Shown: positions 53,635 to 63,045, counted from the stretch's first letter. The stretch: DNA of 64,000 nt from Streptococcus suis (GCF_016743335.1 NZ_WCJE01000003.1:1-64000); one strand, 5' to 3'. Program-made: numbers and translations. Notes: generated by a model not told the origin, from the sequence alone.

Positions 53635-55119
53635 ATGACACTAGTTTATCAATCAACACGTGATGCAAAAAATACTGTATCGGCTAGTCAGGCGATTTTA
53701 CAGGGATTGGCGACCGACGGTGGTTTGTTCACACCGATTTCTATTCCAACAGTTGACTTGGATTTTTCTGTTTTGAAAGATGCTTCTTATCAAGAAGTTG
53801 CCAAGCTGATTTTGTCGGCTTTCTTGGACGATTTCACGGCAGACGAGTTGGACTACTGTATCAACAACGCCTACGACAGCAAGTTTGACACGCCAGTTAT
53901 TGCCCCAGTTGTTAAGCTCAAGGGTCAGTACAACTTGGAGCTCTTCCGAGGCTCAACCATTGCCTTCAAGGATATGGCTCTGTCCATCCTCCCTTACTTG
54001 ATGACGACTGCTGCTAAAAAGCATGGTTTGGAAAATGAGATTGTCATCTTGACCGCGACTTCAGGCGATACGGGCAAGGCGGCCATGGCTGGCTTTGCGG
54101 ACGTTCCTGGCACGCAAATCATTGTCTTCTACCCACGTGACGGGGTGTCTAAGGTCCAGGAATTGCAAATGACCACGCAAACCGGTGCCAACACGCACGT
54201 AGTGGCCATTGACGGAAACTTCGACGACGCTCAGACAAATGTCAAGCATATGTTCAACGATGAGGCCCTCCGTGCCAAATTGGCGGCTAAGAAACTCCAG
54301 TTTTCATCTGCTAACTCTATGAACATCGGCCGCTTGGTGCCACAGATTGTGTACTATGTCTATGCCTATGCTCAGCTGGTCAAGACTGGCGAGATTGCGG
54401 CGGGTGATAAGGTCAACTTCACCGTTCCAACAGGAAATTTCGGAAATATCTTGGCAGCTTATTACGCCAAACAAATCGGTCTGCCAGTTGGCAAACTCAT
54501 CTGTGCGTCCAACGACAACAACGTCTTGACTGACTTCTTCTCGACAGGCGTTTACGACAAGAACCGTACCTTCCGCGTGACGACTAGTCCGTCCATGGAC
54601 ATCTTGGTGTCTTCTAACTTGGAGCGGTTGATTTTCCATCTCTTTGGCAATGATGCTGCAAAAACAGCCGAGCTCATGGAGGCCTTGAATACGGTTGGTC
54701 AGTATGATATTCAAGGGGCTGACGCGGATATCCTCTCTCTCTTTGCTGCCGCCTTTGCGACAGAAGAAGAAACGGCTGCGGAAATCAAGCGTGTCTATGA
54801 CGAGTCAAACTACATTGAAGATCCACATACGGCTGTTGCCTCAGCTGTCTATAAACAGTATGTGGAGCAAACAGGAGACCAAACTCCGACAGTGATTGCG
54901 TCAACTGCTAGTCCTTACAAGTTCCCTGTGGTTGCGGTTGAGGCTGTGACAGGCCAGTCAGGCTTGACCGACTTTGAAGCCCTTGCAAAATTGCATGAGA
55001 TTTCAGGTGTAGCCCTGCCACCAGCTGTGGACGGCTTGGAAACAGCACCTGTCCGTCACACTACCGTTGTTGCAGCAGCAGCAATGCAGGCTGAGGTGGA
55101 ACGCTATTTGGGTGTTTAA
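53635..55119 (+). CDS. thrC: Threonine synthase
   Basis: 494-residue PLP enzyme that converts O-phosphohomoserine to threonine. The N terminus (YQSTRDAKNTVSASQAILQG) and the PLP lysine in FRGSTIAFKDMALSILPY (about 104-121) identify it, with TATSGDTGKAAMAGF (about 143-157) as phosphate site. This is the longer thrC type of yeast and many low-GC bacteria. The promoter is an extended -10 TGGTAGAAT at about 53597-53605. GGAGAATATT precedes the start. Monocistronic, with a terminator after. Confidence 0.93.
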   Translation: MTLVYQSTRDAKNTVSASQAILQGLATDGGLFTPISIPTVDLDFSVLKDASYQEVAKLILSAFLDDFTADELDYCINNAYDSKFDTPVIAPVVKLKGQYNLELFRGSTIAFKDMALSILPYLMTTAAKKHGLENEIVILTATSGDTGKAAMAGFADVPGTQIIVFYPRDGVSKVQELQMTTQTGANTHVVAIDGNFDDAQTNVKHMFNDEALRAKLAAKKLQFSSANSMNIGRLVPQIVYYVYAYAQLVKTGEIAAGDKVNFTVPTGNFGNILAAYYAKQIGLPVGKLICASNDNNVLTDFFSTGVYDKNRTFRVTTSPSMDILVSSNLERLIFHLFGNDAAKTAELMEALNTVGQYDIQGADADILSLFAAAFATEEETAAEIKRVYDESNYIEDPHTAVASAVYKQYVEQTGDQTPTVIASTASPYKFPVVAVEAVTGQSGLTDFEALAKLHEISGVALPPAVDGLETAPVRHTTVVAAAAMQAEVERYLGV

Positions 55120-55135
55120 TTTCGATTCATTTTAT

Positions 55136-55170
55136 GACAAACTGCTCATTTTGAACAGTTTGTTTTCTTT
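55136..55170 (+). terminator. Rho-independent terminator after thrC
   Basis: ACAAACTG (55137-55144) pairs with CAGTTTGT (55156-55163), then TTTCTTTTT. Confidence 0.8.
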
Positions 55171-55188
55171 TTGTTGTTTAAATTAAAA

Positions 55189-55217
55189 TTTACAGATAAT
55201 TCAAAGAATGATATACT
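55189..55217 (+). promoter_or_regulatory. Promoter of the ABC-ECF-MATE operon
   Basis: TTTACA (55189-55194), 17-bp spacer, TATACT (55212-55217) with a TG one base before it. Confidence 0.75.
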
Positions 55218-55247
55218 ATATAGGAATACTTGTAGATGAGGTGGCGT

Positions 55248-57008
55248 ATGGCACAAGAACAGGAGAAAATCTCCAGAGAAAAGAAAAAAGCCCTCTTGAA
55301 GCGGCTCAAAGAACGCATCAAGCCCAAGATGAAGCTGGTCTATTTGGCAGCCTTTCTATCCTGGGTCCAATTTTTGATGAGGATTATTTCCTTTTATCTG
55401 ATTGCTAAGGGTTTTGTGACCTACTATGAGGGCGGACAGGTTGATTTAGTACAGTTTGTCCTCATCTTGCTAGGTCTCAATGCCTTTGGATATGGTGTGG
55501 CTCTGATTGCCAAACGCTTACAAGGAATAGGCTCCCAGTTTGCTCGGGATTCGCTTAAGCAGTCTTTCTTTGAGGCTCTCTTGGCCAAGGACGGTCAGTT
55601 TGAGTCAAAAGCGACAGCGGCAGATGTCTTTAACATCGCTTCACAGGGGATTGATAGTCTGGATACCTACTATTCCTACTACATGGCATCTTCTCTGCGG
55701 ACCCAGTTCAACTGTGCGACGGTTCTCTTGCTGGTCTTTCTGATTTTCCCGCTTGGCGCAGTCATTTTCATCTTGGCTCTGCCTCTGATTCCCATTTCCA
55801 TTATCGCTATGCAGAAGCGGTCCAAGCGGATCATGAATCGCTACTGGGGATCCTACATGGATGTGGGCAATCTTTTCCTGGACGACCTCAAGGGGCTTAA
55901 TACCCTTTATTCCTATCAGGCGGACGCGACTTATGAGAAGACCTTCAATGAGCAGGCCGAGGACTTCCGCGATGCGACCATGGAGCTACTCAGCTTTCAG
56001 CTGCAAGCGGTGGGCTACATGGATGCGGTCATGTATCTGGGGATTGGCTTGTCTGGTTTTGTGGCGGTCAATAGCCTAGCGGCAGGCAATCTCTCCCTCT
56101 TTAGTATGCTTTTCTTTGTCCTCATTGCGACGGAGTTTTTTGCACCCATACGGGAGCAGGGCTACGGTATGCACTTGGTGATGATGAATACCAAGATGGC
56201 GGATCGCATTTTTGGTTTCTTGGACAGTATGACAGCGGAGCAGGAAATCGATTCTGTCCATGTGCCTGCTTTTGACAGTCTGAAACTGGAAGATTTGGCC
56301 TTTGCCTACGGAGAAAAGCCAGTCTTAAAAGATATTTCTATGACCATGACAGCTGGAAAGGTCTATGCCTTGGCGGGCGAGTCAGGGCAGGGGAAAACGA
56401 CCTTGGCCCAGCTGCTCTTGGGACGCTTGCGGGCGGATAAGGGAGCTATTTACTTGGGTCAGCAGGAGATTTCAGGTATCAGTCAGCTTTCTCTGAATGA
56501 GCAGGTTCTCTATGTGTCGGGTCAGTCAACCCTACTCAACCAGTCTATCTATGATAACTTGCGGATGGCTTGTGACTGGTCCAAGGAGGACATCTTGGCC
56601 TGGGCGGATCAGCATGGGGTCTTGCAGTTTGTTAAAAATCTGCCAGACGGTTTGGATACGATTGTGGGTGATGACGGTGCTTTCTTGTCGCCTGGTCAAC
56701 GCCAGCAGGTTATCTGTGCCCGTGCGGTCTTGGCTAAACGCTCCCTTTATATCTTTGACGAGGTGACGTCCAGCGTCGATCAGGACAATGAAGGCTTGAT
56801 TTACGATTTGATAAACTTGGTGGCAAAAGATGCGATTGTCATCATCATTACCCATAAGATGAAGCAGGTGGAGCAGGCAGATGATATTCTCTTCTTGTCT
56901 GCGGAGGGAGCTGTGACAGGCAACCATGCCACGCTTTATCAGACTAGCTTGGTCTATGGTCAGCTGGTTGATCAACAAAGAGAATTGGAGGAAGCCGTTT
57001 ATGGATAA
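55248..57008 (+). CDS. ABC half-transporter (membrane plus ATPase), CydD-like
   Basis: 586 residues. Six-helix membrane domain (about 30-330), then an ATPase domain with Walker A AGESGQGKTTL (about 380), signature LSPGQRQQV and Walker B SLYIFDEVTSSVD. The start at 55248 (MAQEQEK) is chosen for GAGGTG 4 bases upstream. It overlaps the next gene by 8 bases; the two half-transporters probably form a heterodimer. The operon with an ECF importer and a MATE exporter recalls the S. pyogenes siaDEFGH region linked to haem handling, but that comparison is from memory and the substrate here is unproven. Confidence 0.88.
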   Translation: MAQEQEKISREKKKALLKRLKERIKPKMKLVYLAAFLSWVQFLMRIISFYLIAKGFVTYYEGGQVDLVQFVLILLGLNAFGYGVALIAKRLQGIGSQFARDSLKQSFFEALLAKDGQFESKATAADVFNIASQGIDSLDTYYSYYMASSLRTQFNCATVLLLVFLIFPLGAVIFILALPLIPISIIAMQKRSKRIMNRYWGSYMDVGNLFLDDLKGLNTLYSYQADATYEKTFNEQAEDFRDATMELLSFQLQAVGYMDAVMYLGIGLSGFVAVNSLAAGNLSLFSMLFFVLIATEFFAPIREQGYGMHLVMMNTKMADRIFGFLDSMTAEQEIDSVHVPAFDSLKLEDLAFAYGEKPVLKDISMTMTAGKVYALAGESGQGKTTLAQLLLGRLRADKGAIYLGQQEISGISQLSLNEQVLYVSGQSTLLNQSIYDNLRMACDWSKEDILAWADQHGVLQFVKNLPDGLDTIVGDDGAFLSPGQRQQVICARAVLAKRSLYIFDEVTSSVDQDNEGLIYDLINLVAKDAIVIIITHKMKQVEQADDILFLSAEGAVTGNHATLYQTSLVYGQLVDQQRELEEAVYG

Positions 57009-58662
57009 GAAAGAAATGCCAACAAGTGTGCTGATTCCGAGACTCTTGGGCTCGATGAAACACCTCTTGCCACGGATTGCGGTGGCGGTTTGCTTTGCGG
57101 TCTTGGGACAGGTGGTGACCATTGCTATTCCAGTCATCTTGGTCTATCTGGCTTTTGCAGCCCTTACTGGCAATCCTGCTCCGCTATGGACCTTGGGAAT
57201 CCTCATTCTCCTAGCTCTTTTACGTGGTGCCTTCCGCTATGGTGAGCATTACTTTGGTCACTATGTGGCCTTTCATACGCTGGCGGCCTATCGTCGTTTG
57301 ATTTTTGCAAAACTGCGGGCCTTGGCTCCTGAGAAATTGGATCGGCAGGACAGTGGTAGCCTGCTTAAGATGATTGGGGAGGACATCGAGGCCTTAGAGG
57401 TTTTCTTTGCTCACACCATTGCCCCCATTTGTACAGGGATTCTGGTGGCACTTGGTCTGACAGTCTATTTCGGTCTATCCAGCTGGGGTTTGGCTTTGCT
57501 GGCTCTGGTGACCTATGCCATTTTGGCGATTGCTATTCCAAATCAGTTTGCCAAGCAGCTGCAGCCCTTGCTCAAGGAGCAAAATGCTAGCCGTAAGGGC
57601 TATGTGTCCTACTTTATTGAAAGTCTCAAAAGCATGAAGGACCTCATGCAGTTCCAGCAGACAGATGAACGTTTTGCCAATCTGACGCAGAAAAGCCAAG
57701 AGGTCAATGGTCAGGAGAGAAAGGTCGCCCAGACCAACTTCATGCAGTATGCCGTCTCCTTCTTGGTGGTGGGCTTGTCTATCATGGGCTTTGCCTGGCT
57801 GGTCTTCGACTTGGTTAGCAGTCAGAGTTTGGACTTAGCGACAGGAGTAGCCCTGCTGGTTTCTTTCACTAGCTCCTTTGCTCCCTTCTTGGAACTCAGC
57901 CGTCTGCCTCTTGGTTTCAAGCGAGCCATGAATGCTGGTCGCAACATCTATGCTCTTTTGGATGAAAAAGAAGCAGAGCGAACAGGTGACTTGGTTGAGG
58001 TCAGCGTGACGGACATTGTTATCGAGCAACTGGACTTCGACTATGATGACCGTGAAACAGGGCTCTATCGGAACCTGTCTGTCCAGTTTGAACAGGGTGG
58101 TATTATTGGTTTGGTCGGTGAGTCCGGTGCAGGAAAATCCACCTTGATGAAACTAATCATGCGGTGGTATGACTGGCAAAAAGGTCAAATCCGCCTGTCT
58201 GGCTTGGATAGTCGGCAGGTAGATAAGGCACATTTGCAGGGGTCTTTTGCCTATGTACCACAGGTGCCACAAATCTTCCGCCAGACCATTCGAGAAAATC
58301 TTGTCTTGGGTCGGACAGATGTGTCGGATGAAACCATCATGGACTTGGCAGAAAAATGTCACATGAAAGGACGGATTTTGGCAGCACCGCAGGGCTTGGA
58401 TACGCTTGTGGAGGCCAGTGATTTTTCAGCAGGAGAGGGGCAACGCTTGGAACTCATGCGAGCCCTGCTCAAAAATGCGGATTGCTATATCTTTGATGAG
58501 CCAACTAGTAACCTAGATTCGCTCAATGAAGCCCGCTTTATCCAACTGGTTAAGGAACACTGCCAGGGCATGGTCTTCTTGATTTCTCATAGAAGCTCGA
58601 CCATGGCTTGTGCGGATACCATTTTCCGCTTGGAAGACGGACAATTAGTAAAGGAAAAATAA
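57001..58662 (+). CDS. ABC half-transporter (membrane plus ATPase), CydC-like
   Basis: 553 residues. Six-helix membrane domain, then an ATPase domain with Walker A GESGAGKSTLMK (about 373-384). The signature is degenerate (FSAGEGQRLE instead of LSGGQ) and Walker B is CYIFDEPTSNLD. The combination of one regular and one altered signature with its partner is typical of asymmetric heterodimeric exporters. The start at 57001 (MDKKEMPTS) has GGAGG 9 bases upstream. It is followed with no gap by the ECF S-component gene. Confidence 0.88.
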   Translation: MDKKEMPTSVLIPRLLGSMKHLLPRIAVAVCFAVLGQVVTIAIPVILVYLAFAALTGNPAPLWTLGILILLALLRGAFRYGEHYFGHYVAFHTLAAYRRLIFAKLRALAPEKLDRQDSGSLLKMIGEDIEALEVFFAHTIAPICTGILVALGLTVYFGLSSWGLALLALVTYAILAIAIPNQFAKQLQPLLKEQNASRKGYVSYFIESLKSMKDLMQFQQTDERFANLTQKSQEVNGQERKVAQTNFMQYAVSFLVVGLSIMGFAWLVFDLVSSQSLDLATGVALLVSFTSSFAPFLELSRLPLGFKRAMNAGRNIYALLDEKEAERTGDLVEVSVTDIVIEQLDFDYDDRETGLYRNLSVQFEQGGIIGLVGESGAGKSTLMKLIMRWYDWQKGQIRLSGLDSRQVDKAHLQGSFAYVPQVPQIFRQTIRENLVLGRTDVSDETIMDLAEKCHMKGRILAAPQGLDTLVEASDFSAGEGQRLELMRALLKNADCYIFDEPTSNLDSLNEARFIQLVKEHCQGMVFLISHRSSTMACADTIFRLEDGQLVKEK

Positions 58663-59256
58663 ATGAAGAAATTACAAGTAAAAGATCTGATGGTAACAGG
58701 GGCTTTTGCTGCCCTCTACTTTGTTTGTGTTGGTCTAGGAACCTTGTTGAGCTTGGTTTTTGATCGCTCGGGTAATATGATGTATGCTCCAGCTTTTGCA
58801 GCCCTCTTGGCTGGTCCAGTCTATATGCTCTTGATTGCCAAGGTTGGCAAGTTTGGTTCAATTAGTCTGGTTGGAGCAGTAATGGCCTGTTTCTTTTTCC
58901 TATCAGGCTATATGACAGCGGCCTTTCTCCCAAGTTTGACCTTTGGTTTTTTGGCAGAAATGGTAGCGAAGTCAGGTCACTATAAACAAAAATGGACCAA
59001 TCTTTTTAGCTATATCATTTTCTCTTTTGGAAACTTAGGACCTATTATTCTTATGTGGTTCATGCGAGATGCCTATGAGGCCAATCTTTTGGCACGTGGA
59101 AAATCAGCAGAATACATCGCTCGTGTCATGCTTGATTTCACTCCAGAGAATGTACTATGGTTGTCAACGACCATTATCTTAACAGCTCTTATCAGTGGTT
59201 TGTTTGGTCAATATATGCTTCAGCGCTATTTTAAACAATCAGGTTATCTTTCATGA
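58663..59256 (+). CDS. ECF transporter S component (MptD/Trep_Strep family)
   Basis: 197-residue substrate-binding membrane protein with about five or six helices. The opening MKKLQVKDLMVTGAFAALYF and the segment APAFAALLAGPVYMLLIAKVG (about 44-64) are typical of the Trep_Strep (MptD-like) S components. It starts directly after the preceding stop and overlaps the T-component gene by 4 bases (ATGA). It binds the imported compound, energised by the T and A subunits downstream. Substrate unknown; related streptococcal systems have been linked to haem. Confidence 0.85.
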   Translation: MKKLQVKDLMVTGAFAALYFVCVGLGTLLSLVFDRSGNMMYAPAFAALLAGPVYMLLIAKVGKFGSISLVGAVMACFFFLSGYMTAAFLPSLTFGFLAEMVAKSGHYKQKWTNLFSYIIFSFGNLGPIILMWFMRDAYEANLLARGKSAEYIARVMLDFTPENVLWLSTTIILTALISGLFGQYMLQRYFKQSGYLS

Positions 59257-59912
59257 AATTAGATGCTCGTACAAAAATTATTCTCGTCATCTTCACTAGT
59301 TTTACCTATGGGATGAGGCTTACAATATTAGAAAATGCAGTGCTGGTCTTAGGCCTTAGCCTGCTTTTCTGGTTTTCTGGAAAGCGGAAAATGGCCATAA
59401 TGAGTCCGATAGCCTATTCTATTTTTTGTCTGTTGTCCTATATTACATTTTTACCAGCATGGCTGACGCATTTGTTGCTTGTATTGACCTATACATGGCC
59501 TCCGCTTTTGGCAGGACATCTATTACTGATGACGACAAGTGGTTACGAACTCATTCATGGCTTGCGGAAATGGCGCCTACCAGAGGTATTTCTTTTGACG
59601 TTGGGAGTAATGTTTCGTTTCCTACCTGCCATTAAACAGGATGCTCGTACGATTTGTGCCTCTTTGAAGGTTAGAGGAATTTTTTTACGGAAGAGAGATG
59701 TGGTTTGTAAGCCACTCCAGTACATGGAGTTTTTCTTGGTTCCCTTGATGATGTCTCTCTTGCGAACAGCTCAGGAACTGACAGTAGCCAGTCTGACAAA
59801 AGGTTTGGCTGTATCTACGAAATCACCTGCATATATTCGGTCGTCTTGGACCGTGCTAGATTGGAGTCTTTGTTTATGTTGTCTCGGTTTTCTGATTCTC
59901 GTCCGGCTGTGA
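59253..59912 (+). CDS. ECF transporter T component (EcfT-like)
   Basis: 219-residue membrane coupling protein with about five helices. The start MKLDARTKIILVIFTS and the pair of motifs in the cytoplasmic helices (KQDARTICASLKVRGI at about 129-144, and LTVASLTKGL late), which contact the ATPases, are characteristic of EcfT. It overlaps both neighbours. As a dedicated T subunit in a complete operon it forms a group I ECF transporter rather than sharing the housekeeping EcfAAT. Confidence 0.87.
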   Translation: MKLDARTKIILVIFTSFTYGMRLTILENAVLVLGLSLLFWFSGKRKMAIMSPIAYSIFCLLSYITFLPAWLTHLLLVLTYTWPPLLAGHLLLMTTSGYELIHGLRKWRLPEVFLLTLGVMFRFLPAIKQDARTICASLKVRGIFLRKRDVVCKPLQYMEFFLVPLMMSLLRTAQELTVASLTKGLAVSTKSPAYIRSSWTVLDWSLCLCCLGFLILVRL

Positions 59913-61303
59913 CGGTAAAAAATGTAGCATTAACTTATTCAGGAGCAGATAAACCAGCCTTGCAGATAGAGGATCTGACCATTCCAAAAGGCCAGTGTGT
60001 TGTTTTATGTGGGGAGAGTGGCTCTGGGAAGTCTAGTTTTCTCAAGGTGTTAAATGGTTTGACGCCAGAATATTATCCTGCTCAGCTTTCGGGAAAAATT
60101 TTCTTAGGGGACTTGGATTTACAAAAATCTAGTCTGGAAGAAATATCTCGGCACATTGCTTCAGTCTTTCAGCATCCGTCTACTCAATTTTTTCATAGTC
60201 AGGTCTTGCAGGAATTGGTTTTCCCTTGTGAAAATCAGGGTTTATCAAGAGAAGAAATCGAGAATCGCCTGGCTTGGGTTATGGAATTATTTGGTTTGGC
60301 TTCTCTTAGCCAGCGAACGATTTCCAGTCTATCAGGTGGTCAGCAACAACGTCTAGCCTTGGCCGTTACAGCCATGCAAGGGACAGATGTCTTGGTTTTA
60401 GATGAGCCGACTGCCAACCTAGATCAGGAAGGGATTGCGATTGTAAAGGACATCTTGAAAACTTTAAAAAGCCAAGGCAAGACCATTATTATTGCCGAGC
60501 ATAGACTGTCTTATCTCAGTCAGTTGGCAGATCGCTATTTATATTTTCAAGATGGGCAAGTGGTGACGGATTATCTAGCAGATGAGTTTTTAAGTCGGAC
60601 AGAAGAATGCCGTCAGGATATGGGACTGCGTTGTTATGACTCGGCGCCTTATGGGCGGGCAATAGCGGAGCTGGCAGACCAGTTTGTTAATGATAAAGAG
60701 GGTTTACTTGTTGAAAATTTATCGGTAAGTCAGAAAGAGAATACCCTCTACGAGATTGAAAAACTCTGCTTGGCACCAGGACAGGTGGTGGGTTTGGTTG
60801 GAGCGAATGGTTCTGGAAAAACAAGCCTTGCTCGTTATCTGGTCGGTTTAGTGGAAGATAAGAAGAGTAGGATTTCTTGGCAAGGTCAAACCTTATCTAG
60901 TCGGCAGAGATTGGAAAAAACAGCCTTTGTTATGCAGGATGTTCGACTCCAACTATTTGCGGAAAGTGTTGAGCGAGAACTTACTCTTGGAAGGAAAAAT
61001 AGAGCTGTCGATGAACATTTGGTAGCTCGTTTTGGTCTATCGGATTTGTTGGAGAGACATCCGGTCAGTTTATCGGGTGGTGAACAACAGCGCGTGATGA
61101 TAGTAGCTAGCTTACTGGCAGATAAGGAAATTTTCATTTTTGATGAACCGACGAGCGGCTTGGATTTGAGACGAATGCAGCAAGTTGCTTCCGCTTTAGT
61201 AGACTTAAAAATGAAGAATAAGTTGGTTTTGTTAATTTCTCACGATGAAGAGCTATTGAATCTGGTTTGTGATAAAATAGTAGATATTAAACAGTTGAAA
61301 TAG
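59876..61303 (+). CDS. ECF transporter ATPase, two fused ABC domains
   Basis: 475 residues with two complete nucleotide-binding domains. Domain 1: Walker A GESGSGKSSFLK (about 45-56), signature SSLSGGQQQRLAL, Walker B LVLDEPTANLD. Domain 2: Walker A GANGSGKTSLAR (about 310-321), signature VSLSGGEQQRVMI, Walker B FIFDEPTSGLD. The fused pair replaces separate EcfA and EcfA'. The start at 59876 (MLSRFSDSR) has GGAG 9 bases upstream; the ATG at 59846 lacks a site. It overlaps the T-component gene by 37 bases. Confidence 0.9.
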   Translation: MLSRFSDSRPAVTVKNVALTYSGADKPALQIEDLTIPKGQCVVLCGESGSGKSSFLKVLNGLTPEYYPAQLSGKIFLGDLDLQKSSLEEISRHIASVFQHPSTQFFHSQVLQELVFPCENQGLSREEIENRLAWVMELFGLASLSQRTISSLSGGQQQRLALAVTAMQGTDVLVLDEPTANLDQEGIAIVKDILKTLKSQGKTIIIAEHRLSYLSQLADRYLYFQDGQVVTDYLADEFLSRTEECRQDMGLRCYDSAPYGRAIAELADQFVNDKEGLLVENLSVSQKENTLYEIEKLCLAPGQVVGLVGANGSGKTSLARYLVGLVEDKKSRISWQGQTLSSRQRLEKTAFVMQDVRLQLFAESVERELTLGRKNRAVDEHLVARFGLSDLLERHPVSLSGGEQQRVMIVASLLADKEIFIFDEPTSGLDLRRMQQVASALVDLKMKNKLVLLISHDEELLNLVCDKIVDIKQLK

Positions 61304-61308
61304 AGATT

Positions 61309-62586
61309 ATGAACAAACAAACCTATAAAGAAATTTTAACCATTGCCTTTCCAGCTATGGGGGAAAACCTTCTCCAGATGTTAATGGGGGTAGTAGACTC
61401 TTATCTAGTAGCCAGTATTGGCATCGTAGCCTTGTCTGGAGTTTCCCTTGCTAATAATATTTTAGCCGTCTATCAGGCGGTTTTTATTGCCCTAGCAGCA
61501 GCGGTGTCTTCTCGTTTGGCTCAGGCTTTGGGTGAAGGGGGTTCAGAAGGCATTGGAGGAACTGCTAGTGAAAGTGTCAAGTTTACAGTTTTTATCGGTC
61601 TCCTTTTAGGAATTTTTTCAGTTCTGGTAGGTCCAATAGTACTTACTAGCTTGGGGGCAGAGTCAGAAGTGGTACAGGCTGGAGGTCTTTATTTGATATT
61701 GGTTGGTGGGGGAGCACCTTTTTTGGGACTCATGACAAGTTTGAGTGCAATCTTACGAACCTTGGGGGAACCACGTTTTCCTATGTATATCAGCCTGCTC
61801 TCAAATGTTCTAAATGCACTATTTTCGGCATTTGCAGTCTTTGTGCTTCATGCAGGTGTAGCTGGAGTTGCGATTGGCACGGTCTTATCGCGGTTGATTG
61901 GTTGTAGCCTGCTTTGGTCTCGCTTACCAATTTCTTTAAAACCATGGATCTGGTCCTTTGATAAAGAACTGCTTAGACTTGCCCTGCCAGCAACCGGTGA
62001 ACGGTTGATGATGCGGGTGGGAGATGTGGTAGTCGTAGCTTTGATTACCAGCTTAGGGACAGCGACGGTAGCTGGAAATGCGATTGGAGAAACCCTGACG
62101 CAGTTTAACTATATGCCGGCTTTAGGGATTGCTACCGCTACAATCATCCTTACAGCAAAACACAGACAGGATAAGGCTATGGTTCGACATATTTTTCGAA
62201 CAAGCTTTAGCCTTTCTTTGCTGTTTATGTTTTTGGTGGCTGGTGTGACTTATTTTGCGGGGCCTTTCCTAATCAGTCTTTATACTAAGGATATTCAAGC
62301 AGCACAAGCTAGTCAAACAGTATTATTTTATGCCATGTTGGGAGTTCCCTTTACAGCTGGCACTCTTATTTTGACAGCTCTTTGGCAAGGTTTGGGAAAT
62401 GCTAGATTACCCTTCTATGCCACAACTATCGGTATGTGGCTAGTGCGGATTGGCATAGCTTATTTACTTGTAACATTTTTTAAAATCAGTTTGTCAGCCA
62501 TTTGGATTGCAACGATTTTAGATAATGCCTTCCGAGCAGGGGTGCTATTTTTTCAGTATAGGTATTCAAAACAAGAATCAATTTAA
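61309..62586 (+). CDS. MATE family efflux transporter
   Basis: 425-residue multidrug/toxin extrusion protein with twelve predicted helices arranged as two similar bundles. Signature segments are AFPAMGENLLQMLMGVVDSY (about 14-33), GGGAPFLGLMTSLSAILRTLG (about 133-153) and, in the second half, LALPATGERLMMRVGDVVVVA. It uses a Na or H gradient to export organic compounds. It is the last gene of the ABC-ECF operon, 5 bp after the ATPase gene, suggesting export of a by-product or toxic excess of the imported compound. Confidence 0.9.
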   Translation: MNKQTYKEILTIAFPAMGENLLQMLMGVVDSYLVASIGIVALSGVSLANNILAVYQAVFIALAAAVSSRLAQALGEGGSEGIGGTASESVKFTVFIGLLLGIFSVLVGPIVLTSLGAESEVVQAGGLYLILVGGGAPFLGLMTSLSAILRTLGEPRFPMYISLLSNVLNALFSAFAVFVLHAGVAGVAIGTVLSRLIGCSLLWSRLPISLKPWIWSFDKELLRLALPATGERLMMRVGDVVVVALITSLGTATVAGNAIGETLTQFNYMPALGIATATIILTAKHRQDKAMVRHIFRTSFSLSLLFMFLVAGVTYFAGPFLISLYTKDIQAAQASQTVLFYAMLGVPFTAGTLILTALWQGLGNARLPFYATTIGMWLVRIGIAYLLVTFFKISLSAIWIATILDNAFRAGVLFFQYRYSKQESI

Positions 62587-62602
62587 GATAAGGCTAAGAA
62601 AA

Positions 62603-62656
62603 TTTTCAGTTTCGTTTAAGCTTGTAGCTATATACTATATTCAAGCTAGAAATAGC
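62603..62656. repeat. 54-bp repeat A, copy 1
   Basis: Nearly identical (one difference noted) to 62778-62831. It includes a dyad AGCTTG...CAAGCT and a small hairpin GCTA-GAAA-TAGC. It is part of a tandem duplication of about 170-175 bp downstream of the MATE gene. Confidence 0.85.
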
Positions 62657-62673
62657 AAACAACTTTTCTTTTT

Positions 62674-62723
62674 CATATAATCTCCTAGAAAACAGTCGAC
62701 CACGGTCGGCTGTTTTCGTGTTT
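62674..62723. repeat. Repeat B copy 1 with terminator-like hairpin
   Basis: CATATAATCTCC is followed by AACAGTCGAC...GTCGGCTGTT and TTCGTGTT. The same unit recurs at 62844 and 62979 with compensated changes in the stem. Confidence 0.8.
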
Positions 62724-62777
62724 GGGTGCAATTAGTAATTTCATAGTCAAGAAAATATTTTCAGAAAAACTTTTTGA

Positions 62778-62831
62778 TTTTCAGTTTCGTTTAAGTTTGT
62801 AGCTATATACTATATTCAAGCTAGAAATAGC
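62778..62831. repeat. 54-bp repeat A, copy 2
   Basis: Second copy of the unit at 62603-62656, 175 bp further on. Confidence 0.85.
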
Positions 62832-62843
62832 GAATTTCTTTTT

Positions 62844-62892
62844 CATATAATCTCCAGAGAACAGTCGGCCGCGGCCGGCTGTTTTCGTGTTT
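62844..62892. repeat. Repeat B copy 2 with terminator-like hairpin
   Basis: CATATAATCTCCAGAGAACA, then CGGCC/GGCCG stem and GCTGTTTTCGTG. Confidence 0.8.
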
Positions 62893-62978
62893 CGGTGTGC
62901 TTTGAAAGTAATATTCGTTCATCTTTTCACCTAAAGGTATCCCTATCTCTAAGTCGCAAGCGACAAAGAGCTAGGTAT

Positions 62979-63026
62979 CATATAATCTCCAGAGAACAGC
63001 TGACTGCGGTCGGCTGTTTTCGTGTG
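62979..63026. repeat. Repeat B copy 3 with terminator-like hairpin
   Basis: CATATAATCTCCAGAGAACA, then GCTGACTGCGGTCGGC and TGTTTTCGTG. It lies just upstream of the mevalonate kinase promoter. Another dyad, AAGTCGCAAGCGAC, is at about 62951-62964. Confidence 0.8.
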
Positions 63027-63045
63027 TTCTATTCTTATGTAAAAA

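Noticed and set aside
56532-57137. 201-codon open frame antisense to the two ABC half-transporters
   Set aside because: It lies wholly opposite conserved ATPase and membrane-domain coding sequence and has no independent support.
62645-62831. GCTAGAAATAGC in repeat A resembles the tetraloop junction of Cas9 guide RNAs
   Set aside because: It is a short hairpin occurring in both A repeats. There are no cas genes, no CRISPR repeats and no tracrRNA-like continuation nearby, so the likeness is coincidence.
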